Assembly (NCBI RefSeq): GCF_030816015.1
Contig: NZ_JAUSXN010000001.1
Coordinates: forward strand, 868,001 to 932,000
Direction: 5' to 3'
Origin: Pedobacter sp. W3I1
Lineage (GTDB): Bacteria > Bacteroidota > Bacteroidia > Sphingobacteriales > Sphingobacteriaceae
DNA length: 64,000 nt
Within the stretch, counting starts at the first letter, position 1; each line of letters begins with the position of its first letter. The notes under the pieces are model-generated. The model was given only the letters and a program-made list of their open reading frames with translations, did no database searches and was not told where the DNA came from. Positions 7,824-16,321 of this stretch are shown piece by piece. The position numbers and the translations under genes were made by a program.

Positions 7824-9224
7824 ATGAACATTGCTTTTCATGGTGCCGCCCGTACCGTTACGGGGAGTAAGCACCTTATTACTTTAAAAAACGGCACTCA
7901 AATATTATTAGATTGTGGCTTATTCCAGGGGATGGGCCACGTTACTGATAAATTAAACGATTATTTTGGTTTCGAGGCAAAAAAGGTTACATATCTCGTT
8001 TTATCTCACGCACATATAGACCACTGTGGCTTACTGCCCAAATTGGTTGCAGAGGGCTTTGAAGGAAGAATTTTCTGTACCTCAGCAACGATGGATCTTG
8101 CCCGTATTTTAATGATGGATTCTGCAAAAATCCAGATGCAGGATGCTGAGTTTTCTAACCGCCACCTGCACAAGGGTGAAGAAATGGAAGAGCCACTTTA
8201 TACAGAAGAAGACGTTACCAAAACGCTTAGTCAGATGAAGATTGTGGAGTATGAGGAGGACTTCGAGATTGAAGCAGGCATTCGGTTAAGGTTTACCGAT
8301 GCAGGCCATATTTTAGGTAGTGCTGCGGTTCACCTTACCATTACAGAAGACGGAAAACCTACACGGATTACCTTTTCAGGCGATGTTGGCCGTTATGGCG
8401 ATCTGCTTTTAAAAAGCCCGCAACAGTTTGATCAGGCCGATTATATTTTAATGGAATCTACCTATGGCGATTCTCTGCATAAAGATCTCGATCCAATTGA
8501 AAACATGCTTTTAGAGATCATTAACAACACCTGCAAGATTAAAAAAGGGAAACTAATTATTCCAGCTTTTGCCGTTGGCCGTACTCAGGAGTTACTTTAT
8601 GCACTAAATGGGCTGGAGTTAAAGGGTAAATTACCTGATGTTCCTTACTATGTAGATAGTCCTTTATCATCAAAAGCAACTGAAATTCTTAAAAACCATC
8701 CTGAAGTATACAATAACGGTGTTAAAGAAATTTTAAAGGTAGATCATGATATATTTAGTTTTAAAGGCTTGCGTTTTATCGAAAGTGTAGAAGAATCGAA
8801 AGCTTTAAATGCCGATCCAAGACCGTGTGTAATTATTTCGGCATCGGGCATGGCAGAGGCTGGCCGGGTAAAACACCACATCAGGAATAACATCAGTAAC
8901 CAGAAAAATACCATTTTAATGGTGGGGTATTGCGAACCTAACTCGCTTGGTGGTAAATTAATTGCCGGACAAAAAGTAGTGGAGATTTTCCGTGATGAAT
9001 ATGACGTTAAAGCCGAAGTACAATCGATAAAATCGATGAGTGCACATGGTGATTATGAAGATTTATTACATTTCTTATCAGGACAGGATCCGGCTAAAGT
9101 TAAACAGCTGTTTTTGGTACATGGCGAATATGAAGTACAACAACATTTTGCCGGCAAACTGAAAGATGCAGGCTTTAAACATGTGGCCATTCCCGAATAC
9201 CATCAGGTATTTGAAATTGAGTAA
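7824..9224 (+). CDS. Metallo-beta-lactamase fold beta-CASP RNA-processing-type hydrolase
   Basis: A 466-residue protein with the full beta-CASP set. The zinc motif HAHIDH lies at 62-67 after LLDCGLFQG (Asp30), then GHILGSA, FSGDVGRYGD, and in the beta-CASP region SASGMAEAGRVKHH and MSAHGDYEDL with the last zinc histidine. The family includes RNase J and CPSF73-like nucleases; the bacterial members of this length are usually annotated as MBL-fold RNA-specificity proteins, and their RNA or DNA substrate is not settled. It is cytoplasmic. It sits just after the YtxH gene but is separated from it by a terminator, so it is its own unit. A GGTCTGGATT hairpin follows the stop. Confidence 0.85.
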   Translation: MNIAFHGAARTVTGSKHLITLKNGTQILLDCGLFQGMGHVTDKLNDYFGFEAKKVTYLVLSHAHIDHCGLLPKLVAEGFEGRIFCTSATMDLARILMMDSAKIQMQDAEFSNRHLHKGEEMEEPLYTEEDVTKTLSQMKIVEYEEDFEIEAGIRLRFTDAGHILGSAAVHLTITEDGKPTRITFSGDVGRYGDLLLKSPQQFDQADYILMESTYGDSLHKDLDPIENMLLEIINNTCKIKKGKLIIPAFAVGRTQELLYALNGLELKGKLPDVPYYVDSPLSSKATEILKNHPEVYNNGVKEILKVDHDIFSFKGLRFIESVEESKALNADPRPCVIISASGMAEAGRVKHHIRNNISNQKNTILMVGYCEPNSLGGKLIAGQKVVEIFRDEYDVKAEVQSIKSMSAHGDYEDLLHFLSGQDPAKVKQLFLVHGEYEVQQHFAGKLKDAGFKHVAIPEYHQVFEIE

Positions 9225-9236
9225 CTTTAAGGTGCT

Positions 9237-9259
9237 GGTCTGGATTTGTAATCCGGACC
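9237..9259. repeat. GGATT-TGT-AATCC type hairpin
   Basis: A 10-base stem (9237-9246 with 9250-9259, one G-U pair) closed by TGT. The core GGATTTGTAATCC recurs at 13735-13747 and in inverse orientation at 13783-13795. Here it is placed as a possible terminator for the beta-CASP gene, although no T run follows. Confidence 0.6.
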
Positions 9260-9358
9260 TTCATGATTTGTAATTGACTAACTTATAACTTATTTGCTGT
9301 AATGATGGTTTTTTGATTGCTCATTTTCTTTAAACTTTAGTCTTTCAGCTTTCCTCCC

Positions 9359-9366
9359 TATCTTTG
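9359..9366 (+). promoter_or_regulatory. Bacteroidota -7 element (TATCTTTG) next to a start codon
   Basis: TATCTTTG matches the TAnnTTTG consensus exactly and ends five bases before the ATG at 9372. If used, the transcript would begin at or almost at the start codon. A -33 TTTG is not clear; TTTAG near 9336-9340 is at workable distance. Confidence 0.45.
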
Positions 9367-9371
9367 CCTAC

Positions 9372-10058
9372 ATGGATGTTTTTGGTAAAGCGTTAACAGA
9401 TATTTACAGAACAGGTGAGGCTGATGTCCTTTGGTTGCATAATTCATATGGGGAGCCAGAAGAAATGCCTTTAGAATTCTTCTTTCGTGATGATGAAGAT
9501 ATGCCCGTTCTGGAACTTCAGGCGTTACACATGTGCAGCGGTAAGGTGTTGGATATCGGTGCCGGAGTAGGCAGTCATGCTTTACTTCTGCAGGCTTTTA
9601 ATATTGATGTTACGGCTATTGATATTTCTGAAGCAGCAGTAAATATTATGAAAGACCGTGGTGTAAAAAAAGCATTCATACAAGATGTTTTTACCTATCA
9701 GGAGAAATTCGATACCATTATTATGCTCATGAACGGCATTGGTTTAACAGGAACTTTGCCCGGTTTTAAGGATTTCCTCCTCAAATTAAAAGACCTCATC
9801 AACCCTAACGGACAGGTAATTTTCGATTCTTCTGATATTGCTTATTTATATGAAGATATGCCGAAACCGCAGAACCAATATTATGGCGAGGTATCTTATC
9901 AGTACGAATATAAAGGCGAAAAAGGCAATTGGTTTAACTGGATTTATATAGATGAAGAAACCATTAAACAGATTGCGAAAGAAACGGGATGGGATACTGA
10001 ATTGATTTTTGATGATGGCGAAGATCAGTATTTGGTCAAACTAACTCCAAACTCCTAA
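9372..10058 (+). CDS. Class I SAM-dependent methyltransferase
   Basis: A 228-residue protein with a Rossmann-like methyltransferase core. Motif I is VLDIGAGVGSHALLL at about 58-72, then the acidic residue ending strand 2 (VTAIDISEAAV), a motif II region (DTIIMLMNGIGL) and LINPNGQVIFDSS as motif III. The substrate is not recognisable; Bacteroidota have many such small-molecule methyltransferases. The N-terminal 50 residues are acidic. The start at 9372 is supported by a consensus -7 element just upstream. It is a single gene. Confidence 0.8.
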   Translation: MDVFGKALTDIYRTGEADVLWLHNSYGEPEEMPLEFFFRDDEDMPVLELQALHMCSGKVLDIGAGVGSHALLLQAFNIDVTAIDISEAAVNIMKDRGVKKAFIQDVFTYQEKFDTIIMLMNGIGLTGTLPGFKDFLLKLKDLINPNGQVIFDSSDIAYLYEDMPKPQNQYYGEVSYQYEYKGEKGNWFNWIYIDEETIKQIAKETGWDTELIFDDGEDQYLVKLTPNS

Positions 10059-10114
10059 AGGGGCTTTATTCTTCTTTAAATTGAATTTTAGTGTTTTTCT
10101 GTTTTCGCTTTAGT

Positions 10115-10135
10115 CCCCCTTAAGGGGGTAGGGGG
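10115..10135. repeat. C5/G5 palindromic intergenic motif
   Basis: CCCCCTTAAGGGGG at 10115-10128 is a perfect palindrome followed by TAGGGGG. The same plan (five C, four bases, five G, spacer, five G) occurs inside argC at 29990-30020, so this is an intergenic copy of a small repeat. Confidence 0.5.
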
Positions 10136-10188
10136 TAATCTAAAAGTCATAAAGCTTTTCGCACTCCTGTTTTAAATGAGCAGGCTCA

Positions 10189-10196
10189 TAAATTTG
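10189..10196 (+). promoter_or_regulatory. -7 element TAAATTTG for the LLM oxidoreductase
   Basis: TAAATTTG is an exact TAnnTTTG match 12 bases before the ATG at 10209. Transcription would begin near 10203, downstream of the alternative ATG at 10176, which argues for the 10209 start. Confidence 0.5.
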
Positions 10197-10208
10197 TATA
10201 ATACGAAT

Positions 10209-11213
10209 ATGAGTAATACAAAAATAAAACTAAGTGTGTTAGATCAATCACCGGTGCGCAAGGGCGTTACTGCCCGTCGTGCTATTGAAGAAACCACTAT
10301 ACTTGCACAAGAAACTGAAAGGTTAGGATATCGTCGTTTTTGGGTTTCAGAACATCATAATACCACCAGTTTAGCGGGTTCTACCCCCGAGATCTTAATT
10401 GCGCACCTGGCCAATCACACTAAAACTTTAAGAATAGGTTCTGGAGGCATTATGCTGCCTAACCATAGCTCATTAAAGGTTGCAGAAAGTTTTCGATTGT
10501 TAGAGGTGATGCATCCTAACCGGATCGACCTGGGGATGGGCCGTGCACCAGGTACGGACCGTATTACGGCTTCGATGCTTAACCCTTCAAATAATTGGAG
10601 CGAGCAGGACTTTGTAGAACAACTGCGCGAGCTGCAACATTACCTGCACGACACCTCGGATGGCGGTATTCAGGCGAAAATAAAAGCTATTCCGATTGCC
10701 GAAACCGTTCCACAGCAATGGCTTTTGAGCAGTAGCGGACAAAGTGCTTTATTTTCGGCTCACTTTGGAATGGGCTTTTCTTTTGCACATTTTATTAACC
10801 CGCATGGAGGACCGCAGGCTGTTCAATACTACCGGGAACATTTTAAGCCCTCGGTTGATTTGTCAAAACCAGTTGAAAATGTAGCGCTTTTTGTTTTCTG
10901 CTCAGAAGATGAAGAAAAGGTAAAACAGCAGGAGGCTTTAATGGCTTATCGTTTTCTTCAGCTAGAAAAGGGTGGAGGATTAACTTCGGTGGGTTGGAAC
11001 GATATTAAAGATATCAGTTATAATGCTACAGAGCAGGAACGGATTAACGCCAATAAACCCAGAATGATTTATGGTACACCAGCGGTAATTAAAGAAAGGC
11101 TTACCAAACTTGCTGCTGATTATGATGTAGATGAACTGATGGCCGTTACCATTACCGAGCATTTTGAAGACCGGATAAAATCTTATGAGTTACTTGCGGA
11201 GATGTTTTTGTAA
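10209..11213 (+). CDS. LLM class flavin-dependent oxidoreductase (luciferase-like)
   Basis: A 334-residue protein from the ATG at 10209 (MSNTKIKLSVLDQSPVRKG), the usual N-terminus of this group. An earlier in-frame ATG at 10176 adds 11 residues but lies upstream of the predicted promoter element. The bacterial luciferase-like TIM barrel is indicated by RFWVSEHHN, the LRIGSGGIMLPNHS segment and RIDLGMGRAPGTD, which are hallmarks of the MsnO8-type family. Such enzymes use FMN or F420 with an unknown organic substrate; FMN is more likely in this phylum. Cytoplasmic, monocistronic, convergent with the next gene. Confidence 0.85.
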   Translation: MSNTKIKLSVLDQSPVRKGVTARRAIEETTILAQETERLGYRRFWVSEHHNTTSLAGSTPEILIAHLANHTKTLRIGSGGIMLPNHSSLKVAESFRLLEVMHPNRIDLGMGRAPGTDRITASMLNPSNNWSEQDFVEQLRELQHYLHDTSDGGIQAKIKAIPIAETVPQQWLLSSSGQSALFSAHFGMGFSFAHFINPHGGPQAVQYYREHFKPSVDLSKPVENVALFVFCSEDEEKVKQQEALMAYRFLQLEKGGGLTSVGWNDIKDISYNATEQERINANKPRMIYGTPAVIKERLTKLAADYDVDELMAVTITEHFEDRIKSYELLAEMFL

Positions 11214-11275
11214 ACATATAAGTTGTTAGTTCGGTTGAAACGGAAAGACCAAAGCAAGACTGCTGTTGATTAAAA

Positions 11276-11309
11276 CTAAAAAAAGCCCCATTGCTAATGC
11301 AATTAGGCT
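11276..11309 (-). terminator. Terminator of the DUF5694 gene (minus strand)
   Basis: On the minus strand AGCC, ATTGC, loop ATTA, GCAAT and GGCT (11284-11309) pair with a 2x2 internal loop, followed by a run of seven T. Confidence 0.7.
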
Positions 11310-11330
11310 GAGAATGCGCGTATCATTAAA

Positions 11331-12407
11331 TTAGCGTAGATCGTTATAGTTGATAATTTTAATTTCGGGGTTTTTGGCTAAGATTTCTTCCATCCATTTG
11401 CGGTGCGAGGCACCAACACCAACCACAACCCTTGTTGCTTTTTTCGCCTTTGCCTGATCGATAATGTTTTTACACATACCTTCGTTTCTTAAAGTCCATT
11501 GCGCAATCATCTCTTTTACCGTTTCGGTAGGGAAACCTGCATAACCATAAAAGTGACGGCCACCATAAAAATTCCAGGCTTCATCCAATACACCATATTT
11601 TACGGTATTCATTCCTGCATATGGATCTGCACTAAAAACCTTCTCTTCATCAGCATTATAGCTCCAGTATTTTTCTATTGCTTTAACGGTAAGGGCTTCT
11701 GGCGAGATGGTGTCGGCCTTGGCTTTATTTAACAGAATTTTATATAAAGAATCTGTTTTACCCCAGGCTTCACTCCATGGTTTATCATAAGTTTGGCAAT
11801 CCATGTTGTAAATTCGATCTTGTTTTAATTGGTAAATAAGGGGAAAATAGATTTTGCTATACTCACTTCCAGGTCTGCAGAACCCTTTTTTCTTTAATGA
11901 ATCGGTATTTCCGAACATTTTTGCATATTCAACCTGTTCTTCTTTACCAAAGCTTTGTTTCATATAATTTTCGAGTACAAAAATCTGGTAATCGGCATTT
12001 CCCCTGTCCCAGTTTTTAGCATAATTAACGGCTAAATTCATTCTGGTTTTATGGTAGTAAGCGAATGAGGCGAGTGCTTTCCGATCTTTTTTTATTTGTG
12101 CATTAATATTATTTGGTGATGCCAGATTTAATTTTTCCAAATAATCATGCCCTTTTCTAAACGATTTTTTTGCCCAGTTGCTTTCTTCCAGTTTAGCGTA
12201 ATCGCCCTGGGGCAGGTATTCGCCAAAAACCATATCCGGGTTAAAGTTTTTAAGTTTATCAATGATCGTCTGAAAGTTTTGTGTCGATTTAGAATTGTCG
12301 TGGGCGGAGCCTACTATTACAATTTCGATTTGGTTCTGGGCATTCGATTTAACCGCAACTGCGATTAACAATAAAAATACCAAGCTGAGTTTTTGTATAG
12401 TTGTCAT
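11331..12407 (-). CDS. DUF5694-like exported protein
   Basis: A 358-residue protein when started at MTTIQKLSLVFLLLIAVAVKSNAQ, a good signal peptide ending NAQ. The in-frame ATG 14 codons upstream would put charged residues before the hydrophobic core and is less likely. After the signal the protein has VIVGSAHDNSKSTQNF and DMVFGEYLPQGDYAKLEES, and near the C-terminus VVVGVGASHRKWMEEIL. This pattern of paired His/Glu-containing motifs resembles the DUF5694/TraB-like group, possible metal-dependent hydrolases. Function is unproven. It is inferred to be periplasmic. A terminator follows. Confidence 0.65.
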   Translation of the reverse strand: MTTIQKLSLVFLLLIAVAVKSNAQNQIEIVIVGSAHDNSKSTQNFQTIIDKLKNFNPDMVFGEYLPQGDYAKLEESNWAKKSFRKGHDYLEKLNLASPNNINAQIKKDRKALASFAYYHKTRMNLAVNYAKNWDRGNADYQIFVLENYMKQSFGKEEQVEYAKMFGNTDSLKKKGFCRPGSEYSKIYFPLIYQLKQDRIYNMDCQTYDKPWSEAWGKTDSLYKILLNKAKADTISPEALTVKAIEKYWSYNADEEKVFSADPYAGMNTVKYGVLDEAWNFYGGRHFYGYAGFPTETVKEMIAQWTLRNEGMCKNIIDQAKAKKATRVVVGVGASHRKWMEEILAKNPEIKIINYNDLR

Positions 12408-12559
12408 AATGAATCTTGTTTTTGTTGATTCAAAGATGAGCATACACACTTTGCTGTTATATTTAATTATCCCAATGGCTTATTATATTATCCCAATCGG
12501 AGAAATTCACAATTTAACGGTTTGTATCGTGATTTAAGGGTTTCGTCATAAAAATGAAG

Positions 12560-13699
12560 TTATTCCATTAGTTTCTGGTTAAATCCAACGATCAGTTTAA
12601 ACAGATCTTTATACTCGGTAAGCGGCAACGTTTCAGATTTATCGAATACGTCGTGATAGGCAGACGGACCACCCTGGGTGTAGATGAAGAATGCCGGAAC
12701 ACCTTTTTCGGTAAAGAAATAGTGATCACTGTTGGCTGCTTTACCTCTGGAGTTTATTTTTGGGATATAATGATTTTGGTTGTTGATTGCGTTTAGCAGC
12801 GCAAATGCTTTGGGGTAAACGGATGCATTAACTACCGTCATGCCGGCTTCACCGGTTCCAACCAAATCTAAGTTGATCAGGAATTTAATCTTGCTTAAAG
12901 GAATTAAAGGGTTTTCTACAAAAAACCTCGAGCCCAACAGTCCAGCTTCTTCGGCTGCAAAACAGATGAAGCCAATGGAATAGGGCTGAGGATTGGCAGC
13001 GTAATATTTGGCGAGGCTCAATAAAGTGGCTACACCTGCAGCGTTATCGTTTGCCCCGGGGAAATAGGTGTCTGCACCCATGCCACCCAAATGATCGTAA
13101 TGCGCGGTAATGATTAACAGGGAATCAGGAAATTTAGTACCCTTAACTAAACCACAAACATTGGCAGCTTCAAAATTCGGAATGAATTTATTTTCAATAT
13201 CAACATTAATTTCTTTTGGTATTGCTGTAAAGTTCTTTTTATTGAGCTGGATTGTTGTTATATCTCCAACTTCGGTAGCTACAGACCAGGTTAATTTATC
13301 TTTTAGTAAAACCTGTAAAGTAGGTGCGGCCTGAAAGTGAACGCTGTCGCGCTGGGTTAACGCTGCCTTTTGTTTAACACCGGGACTTTCGTTATTCACA
13401 ATGAAATCTTTACCGGGAATGAGTTTTTGGCCATTAACGGCTACCATCATTTTTCCTGGAAAAGTATTTACAGGGAAATTAAAAGTCTGTTTATAATTCG
13501 GCCCCATCGGCAAAAGACCGATTTTCTGATAAGCTTCAGCGAGGTAAGCGGCAGATTTTTTCATTCCGTCTTTGGTACAACCTCTGCCCCAAAATTCTTT
13601 TGAAGTAAGTGTATTAATTACATTTCTGGTATAGGTAGAATCTTGGGCGAAAGTGTTGATTGCTAAAAACAGGAAGATGATGAAGCCAAATTTTTTCAT
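12560..13699 (-). CDS. M28 family zinc aminopeptidase, exported
   Basis: A 379-residue protein with an N-terminal signal peptide (KFGFIIFLFLAINTFAQ). The M28 zinc-ligand set is visible: HYDHLGG, PGANDNAAGVATLL, FAAEEAGLLGS with the catalytic Glu pair, the Asp in LINLDLVG and the last His in AYHDVFD. Such enzymes are two-zinc aminopeptidases in the periplasm that feed peptide uptake. There is no PA domain, unlike the larger paralogue at 59697-61331. It is a single gene; hairpin repeats lie upstream. Confidence 0.9.
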   Translation of the reverse strand: MKKFGFIIFLFLAINTFAQDSTYTRNVINTLTSKEFWGRGCTKDGMKKSAAYLAEAYQKIGLLPMGPNYKQTFNFPVNTFPGKMMVAVNGQKLIPGKDFIVNNESPGVKQKAALTQRDSVHFQAAPTLQVLLKDKLTWSVATEVGDITTIQLNKKNFTAIPKEINVDIENKFIPNFEAANVCGLVKGTKFPDSLLIITAHYDHLGGMGADTYFPGANDNAAGVATLLSLAKYYAANPQPYSIGFICFAAEEAGLLGSRFFVENPLIPLSKIKFLINLDLVGTGEAGMTVVNASVYPKAFALLNAINNQNHYIPKINSRGKAANSDHYFFTEKGVPAFFIYTQGGPSAYHDVFDKSETLPLTEYKDLFKLIVGFNQKLME

Positions 13700-13731
13700 C
13701 CCGAAATTTAATAAAATAAAGTAGTTGTTGG

Positions 13732-13797
13732 TCGGGATTTGTAATCCCGATATTGGAGTTAAGGATTTTTAATCTTTTAGGTGGATTACAAATCCAC
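13732..13797. repeat. Pair of GGATTTGTAATCC-type hairpins
   Basis: Two short perfect hairpins stand close together: TCGGGATT-TGT-AATCCCGA (13732-13750) and GTGGATT-ACA-AATCCAC (13781-13797), the second being the same core in inverse orientation. They are non-coding. Confidence 0.6.
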
Positions 13798-13874
13798 AAT
13801 TCATCCAGCCGAAATTGCAAATCTCGACTAACATTACGTTTGGTCTTTAATCCAAAGAACTACAGACCCAAGTT

Positions 13875-13965
13875 AAATAAACCTGATAAAGCGTAAAGCC
13901 CGGAACGAGGTACGAGTGAGGACTTGCAGCGATAGCAGGACTTTAGCAACCGAAGTGCGCCGAAC
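13875..13965. repeat. Probable copy of the GATAGCAGGACT dispersed repeat
   Basis: The segment has CCTGATAAAGCG, AAGCCCGGAACGA and GCAGCGATAGCAGGACTTTAG in the order also seen at 34553-34690. It lies in a 390-base gap between the M28 and PepSY-DUF6607 genes, where nothing coding was seen. Confidence 0.4.
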
Positions 13966-14090
13966 TTTGATTTTCATAGTAACTGACCGCTTAAACCATC
14001 ATAGCGCAATGGATAATGAGGCATTTAGTAAAAAAGATGCTTGATGGCAATGCGATTAACCATCAAGCATTAATTATAAAAACAATTGTT

Positions 14091-16244
14091 TTACTTTACC
14101 AGATAAGGCTGTAAAGCAGTTTTAATTTTTTCTTTGTTTTGTGCGGCTGTCCATTTTTCTTTGATAGATTGATCGCCCAGGTTAAAAAGGGTTTCGTAAA
14201 GCAATTTACCATTGGCCATCGTCTGTACTTTAAATGTACTTTGCGAATCAATAATGTCAGCCCAAACGCCACGTACGTCTGCCCAAAAAGTATGCTGACT
14301 GGCCCACCATTTTTGCGCATAAGCAAAAGTTTTAGGATCTATTTTCGTAAATTCCTCATAACCTTTTTCAACGGCCAATAGTTTATCACCACTGGCAGCG
14401 CGCACAATTTTTTTATTGTCCTGCTCAAACATCCAACCATTTTTAGTGATGGTAATTCTGCTACCACGGTTTAATACATTGTAATCTTTACGCACAGTAG
14501 ATTCTCTTCTTGGTAATGGAGAATCGGTTTCGCTTGACCAAGAATCGTGACCTCCAACATGGCTCCATGTACCATAGCCCTGGTAACGTGGGCTATCATC
14601 AACCTGATAAACTTTTTGTGTCCATTTTCCTTTCACATCAGCAGGAGTTAAATTGCCTTTTTTCCATGCATTACCTTCGGTATAAAGCATAATGTTGGTA
14701 TCTTCATAAGTCCAGTCCTGGCGCCAGTGTTTAATAACCGTACTATCGTTAATGGCCAGCATGTGTTGAATTACAATTCTTTTTGGCTCATCTACAATAA
14801 TTTCTGCCCATTCGTTGCCATGGCTTTCGTAAGGCTTACTGAATTTGTAGTTTGGATCCGGAGCGGTAACTTCACCATAGTTGAAATTCACTTCATAAAA
14901 ACCAGCTAAAGATTTTATTGCTTTTCTATCCTTTTCCAGTTTTTCTTCCGGAGTGTCAACTTTTGTTTGTGCATCAGCATTAAGGGTAATCAAACCGGTT
15001 AATACTAAAATTAGGTTTAAAAATTTCATTTTATTATGAATTAGGTGTGTGTTTGGTTTACTGACAATGCGGTTTTTCTTTTTTCCTTTTCCCCACCAGA
15101 TAATAAATCCGGTTATGGGTAGGCTTGCTGCAATTAAACTGGCAAAAAAGGCCAATATTTTTCCTGGTAGCCCTAAAATGGCCCCTACATGAATATCGTA
15201 GTTCATGCCAATAACAGTTTCGCCCCCATTTTTTTCAGATTGGTTTGTTCTATGTAATAACTTGCCCGAGTACTGATCGAACTGTAAAACATCGTAATTC
15301 CAATAAGTTTCTTCGCCACGGTAACCTGTGGCATTAATGGTTGCTGTACCGCCTCCCGCTGGCGACATGCCAATGCGGTCTTCGTTTTTAAAGATCTTTT
15401 TAGCCTGATCAAAAGCGATATCGAATGGAACAGCTCTAATGGTTTTTGTTGAATCTGATTTTATTTCTACCACTTTTGGTGGGGTAGTGCTTCCAGATGC
15501 CACTACATAAACGGTTGCCTGAAACCATTGAAATGCCCAAACCAAACCAGTTAAAGCCAGCATTAAACAGATTAACATTGCATAAAAGCCCAACACATTG
15601 TGCATATCGTAATTAATGCGTTTAAATTTGGCCTTCCATTTTACTTTAAAACTCTTATCAAAGTTCGATTTTTTGAGATTTTTCGGCCACCACATCACCA
15701 TGCCTGAAATGAGTAGAAATACAAAGATGAAAGTAGACCAACCAATAATCTGTTGACCAATGGGATGATTGATCAGTAAACTCCAGTGGATCATTTTAAC
15801 AACTGAAAAAAACTCATATTTATGATCGGTAACCAGGGTTACTTTTCCGGTATATGGATTTACCAGTACCAGGTCGTAGTAATCAATTGAATCGAAGTAC
15901 CAGAAGGCTTTAGGATCGCCTGCTTTATAGGTGCTAAATTCCCATGCCCTTTCTGGCGCCTTGTAAGTAGAAATAAAACCAATTTTCTTTTTATTGCCTA
16001 ATGCTTTTTCGGCATTGGTTTGTAGTAAGCTTAATGGTAAGGTTTTAGCATTTGAAGGAACATCAACAAAATATGCTTTGCGGTGGATGAGCTCAGTAAT
16101 TTCTTTTTGAAAAACGTACATGCATCCGGTAACGCCTAACATCAATACAATTAAGCCCGATGTTATGCCCAGCCACAGATGCAGCCAGTCGCTGATCCGA
16201 CGTAGTCGCGATTTTTTGTTTTTTGATTTTATTGTTGGTGCCAT
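14091..16244 (-). CDS. PepSY-TM reductase fused in frame to a DUF6607 protein
   Basis: The frame encodes 717 residues from MAPTIKSKNKK. Residues about 1-400 are a PepSY-associated membrane protein: a membrane segment in WLHLWLGITSGLIVLMLGVTG, PepSY-like regions, three more membrane spans and a last one before IIWWGKGKKKN. This family acts in iron uptake, probably as inner-membrane ferric-siderophore reductase. From the internal Met at 15029 a second protein begins with its own signal peptide (MKFLNLILVLTGLITLNADA) and 312 residues of DUF6607 type. Elsewhere these are expected to be separate genes. The join RIVSKPNTHLIHNK reads like translated spacer, and one extra A in the lysine run near 15070 would restore a stop before the second ATG. 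Confidence 0.75.
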   Translation of the reverse strand: MAPTIKSKNKKSRLRRISDWLHLWLGITSGLIVLMLGVTGCMYVFQKEITELIHRKAYFVDVPSNAKTLPLSLLQTNAEKALGNKKKIGFISTYKAPERAWEFSTYKAGDPKAFWYFDSIDYYDLVLVNPYTGKVTLVTDHKYEFFSVVKMIHWSLLINHPIGQQIIGWSTFIFVFLLISGMVMWWPKNLKKSNFDKSFKVKWKAKFKRINYDMHNVLGFYAMLICLMLALTGLVWAFQWFQATVYVVASGSTTPPKVVEIKSDSTKTIRAVPFDIAFDQAKKIFKNEDRIGMSPAGGGTATINATGYRGEETYWNYDVLQFDQYSGKLLHRTNQSEKNGGETVIGMNYDIHVGAILGLPGKILAFFASLIAASLPITGFIIWWGKGKKKNRIVSKPNTHLIHNKMKFLNLILVLTGLITLNADAQTKVDTPEEKLEKDRKAIKSLAGFYEVNFNYGEVTAPDPNYKFSKPYESHGNEWAEIIVDEPKRIVIQHMLAINDSTVIKHWRQDWTYEDTNIMLYTEGNAWKKGNLTPADVKGKWTQKVYQVDDSPRYQGYGTWSHVGGHDSWSSETDSPLPRRESTVRKDYNVLNRGSRITITKNGWMFEQDNKKIVRAASGDKLLAVEKGYEEFTKIDPKTFAYAQKWWASQHTFWADVRGVWADIIDSQSTFKVQTMANGKLLYETLFNLGDQSIKEKWTAAQNKEKIKTALQPYLVK

Positions 16245-16321
16245 TAGCAAGCTGTATGAATAAAAGAACCAATTAGCCCCTTTCAGGACCAATTGGCTTT
16301 AAATTTTATAAAAAATTACGA

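Noticed and set aside
14096..14326. Separate 76-residue ORF inside the DUF6607 region
   Set aside because: It is an alternative frame of the DUF6607 coding sequence.
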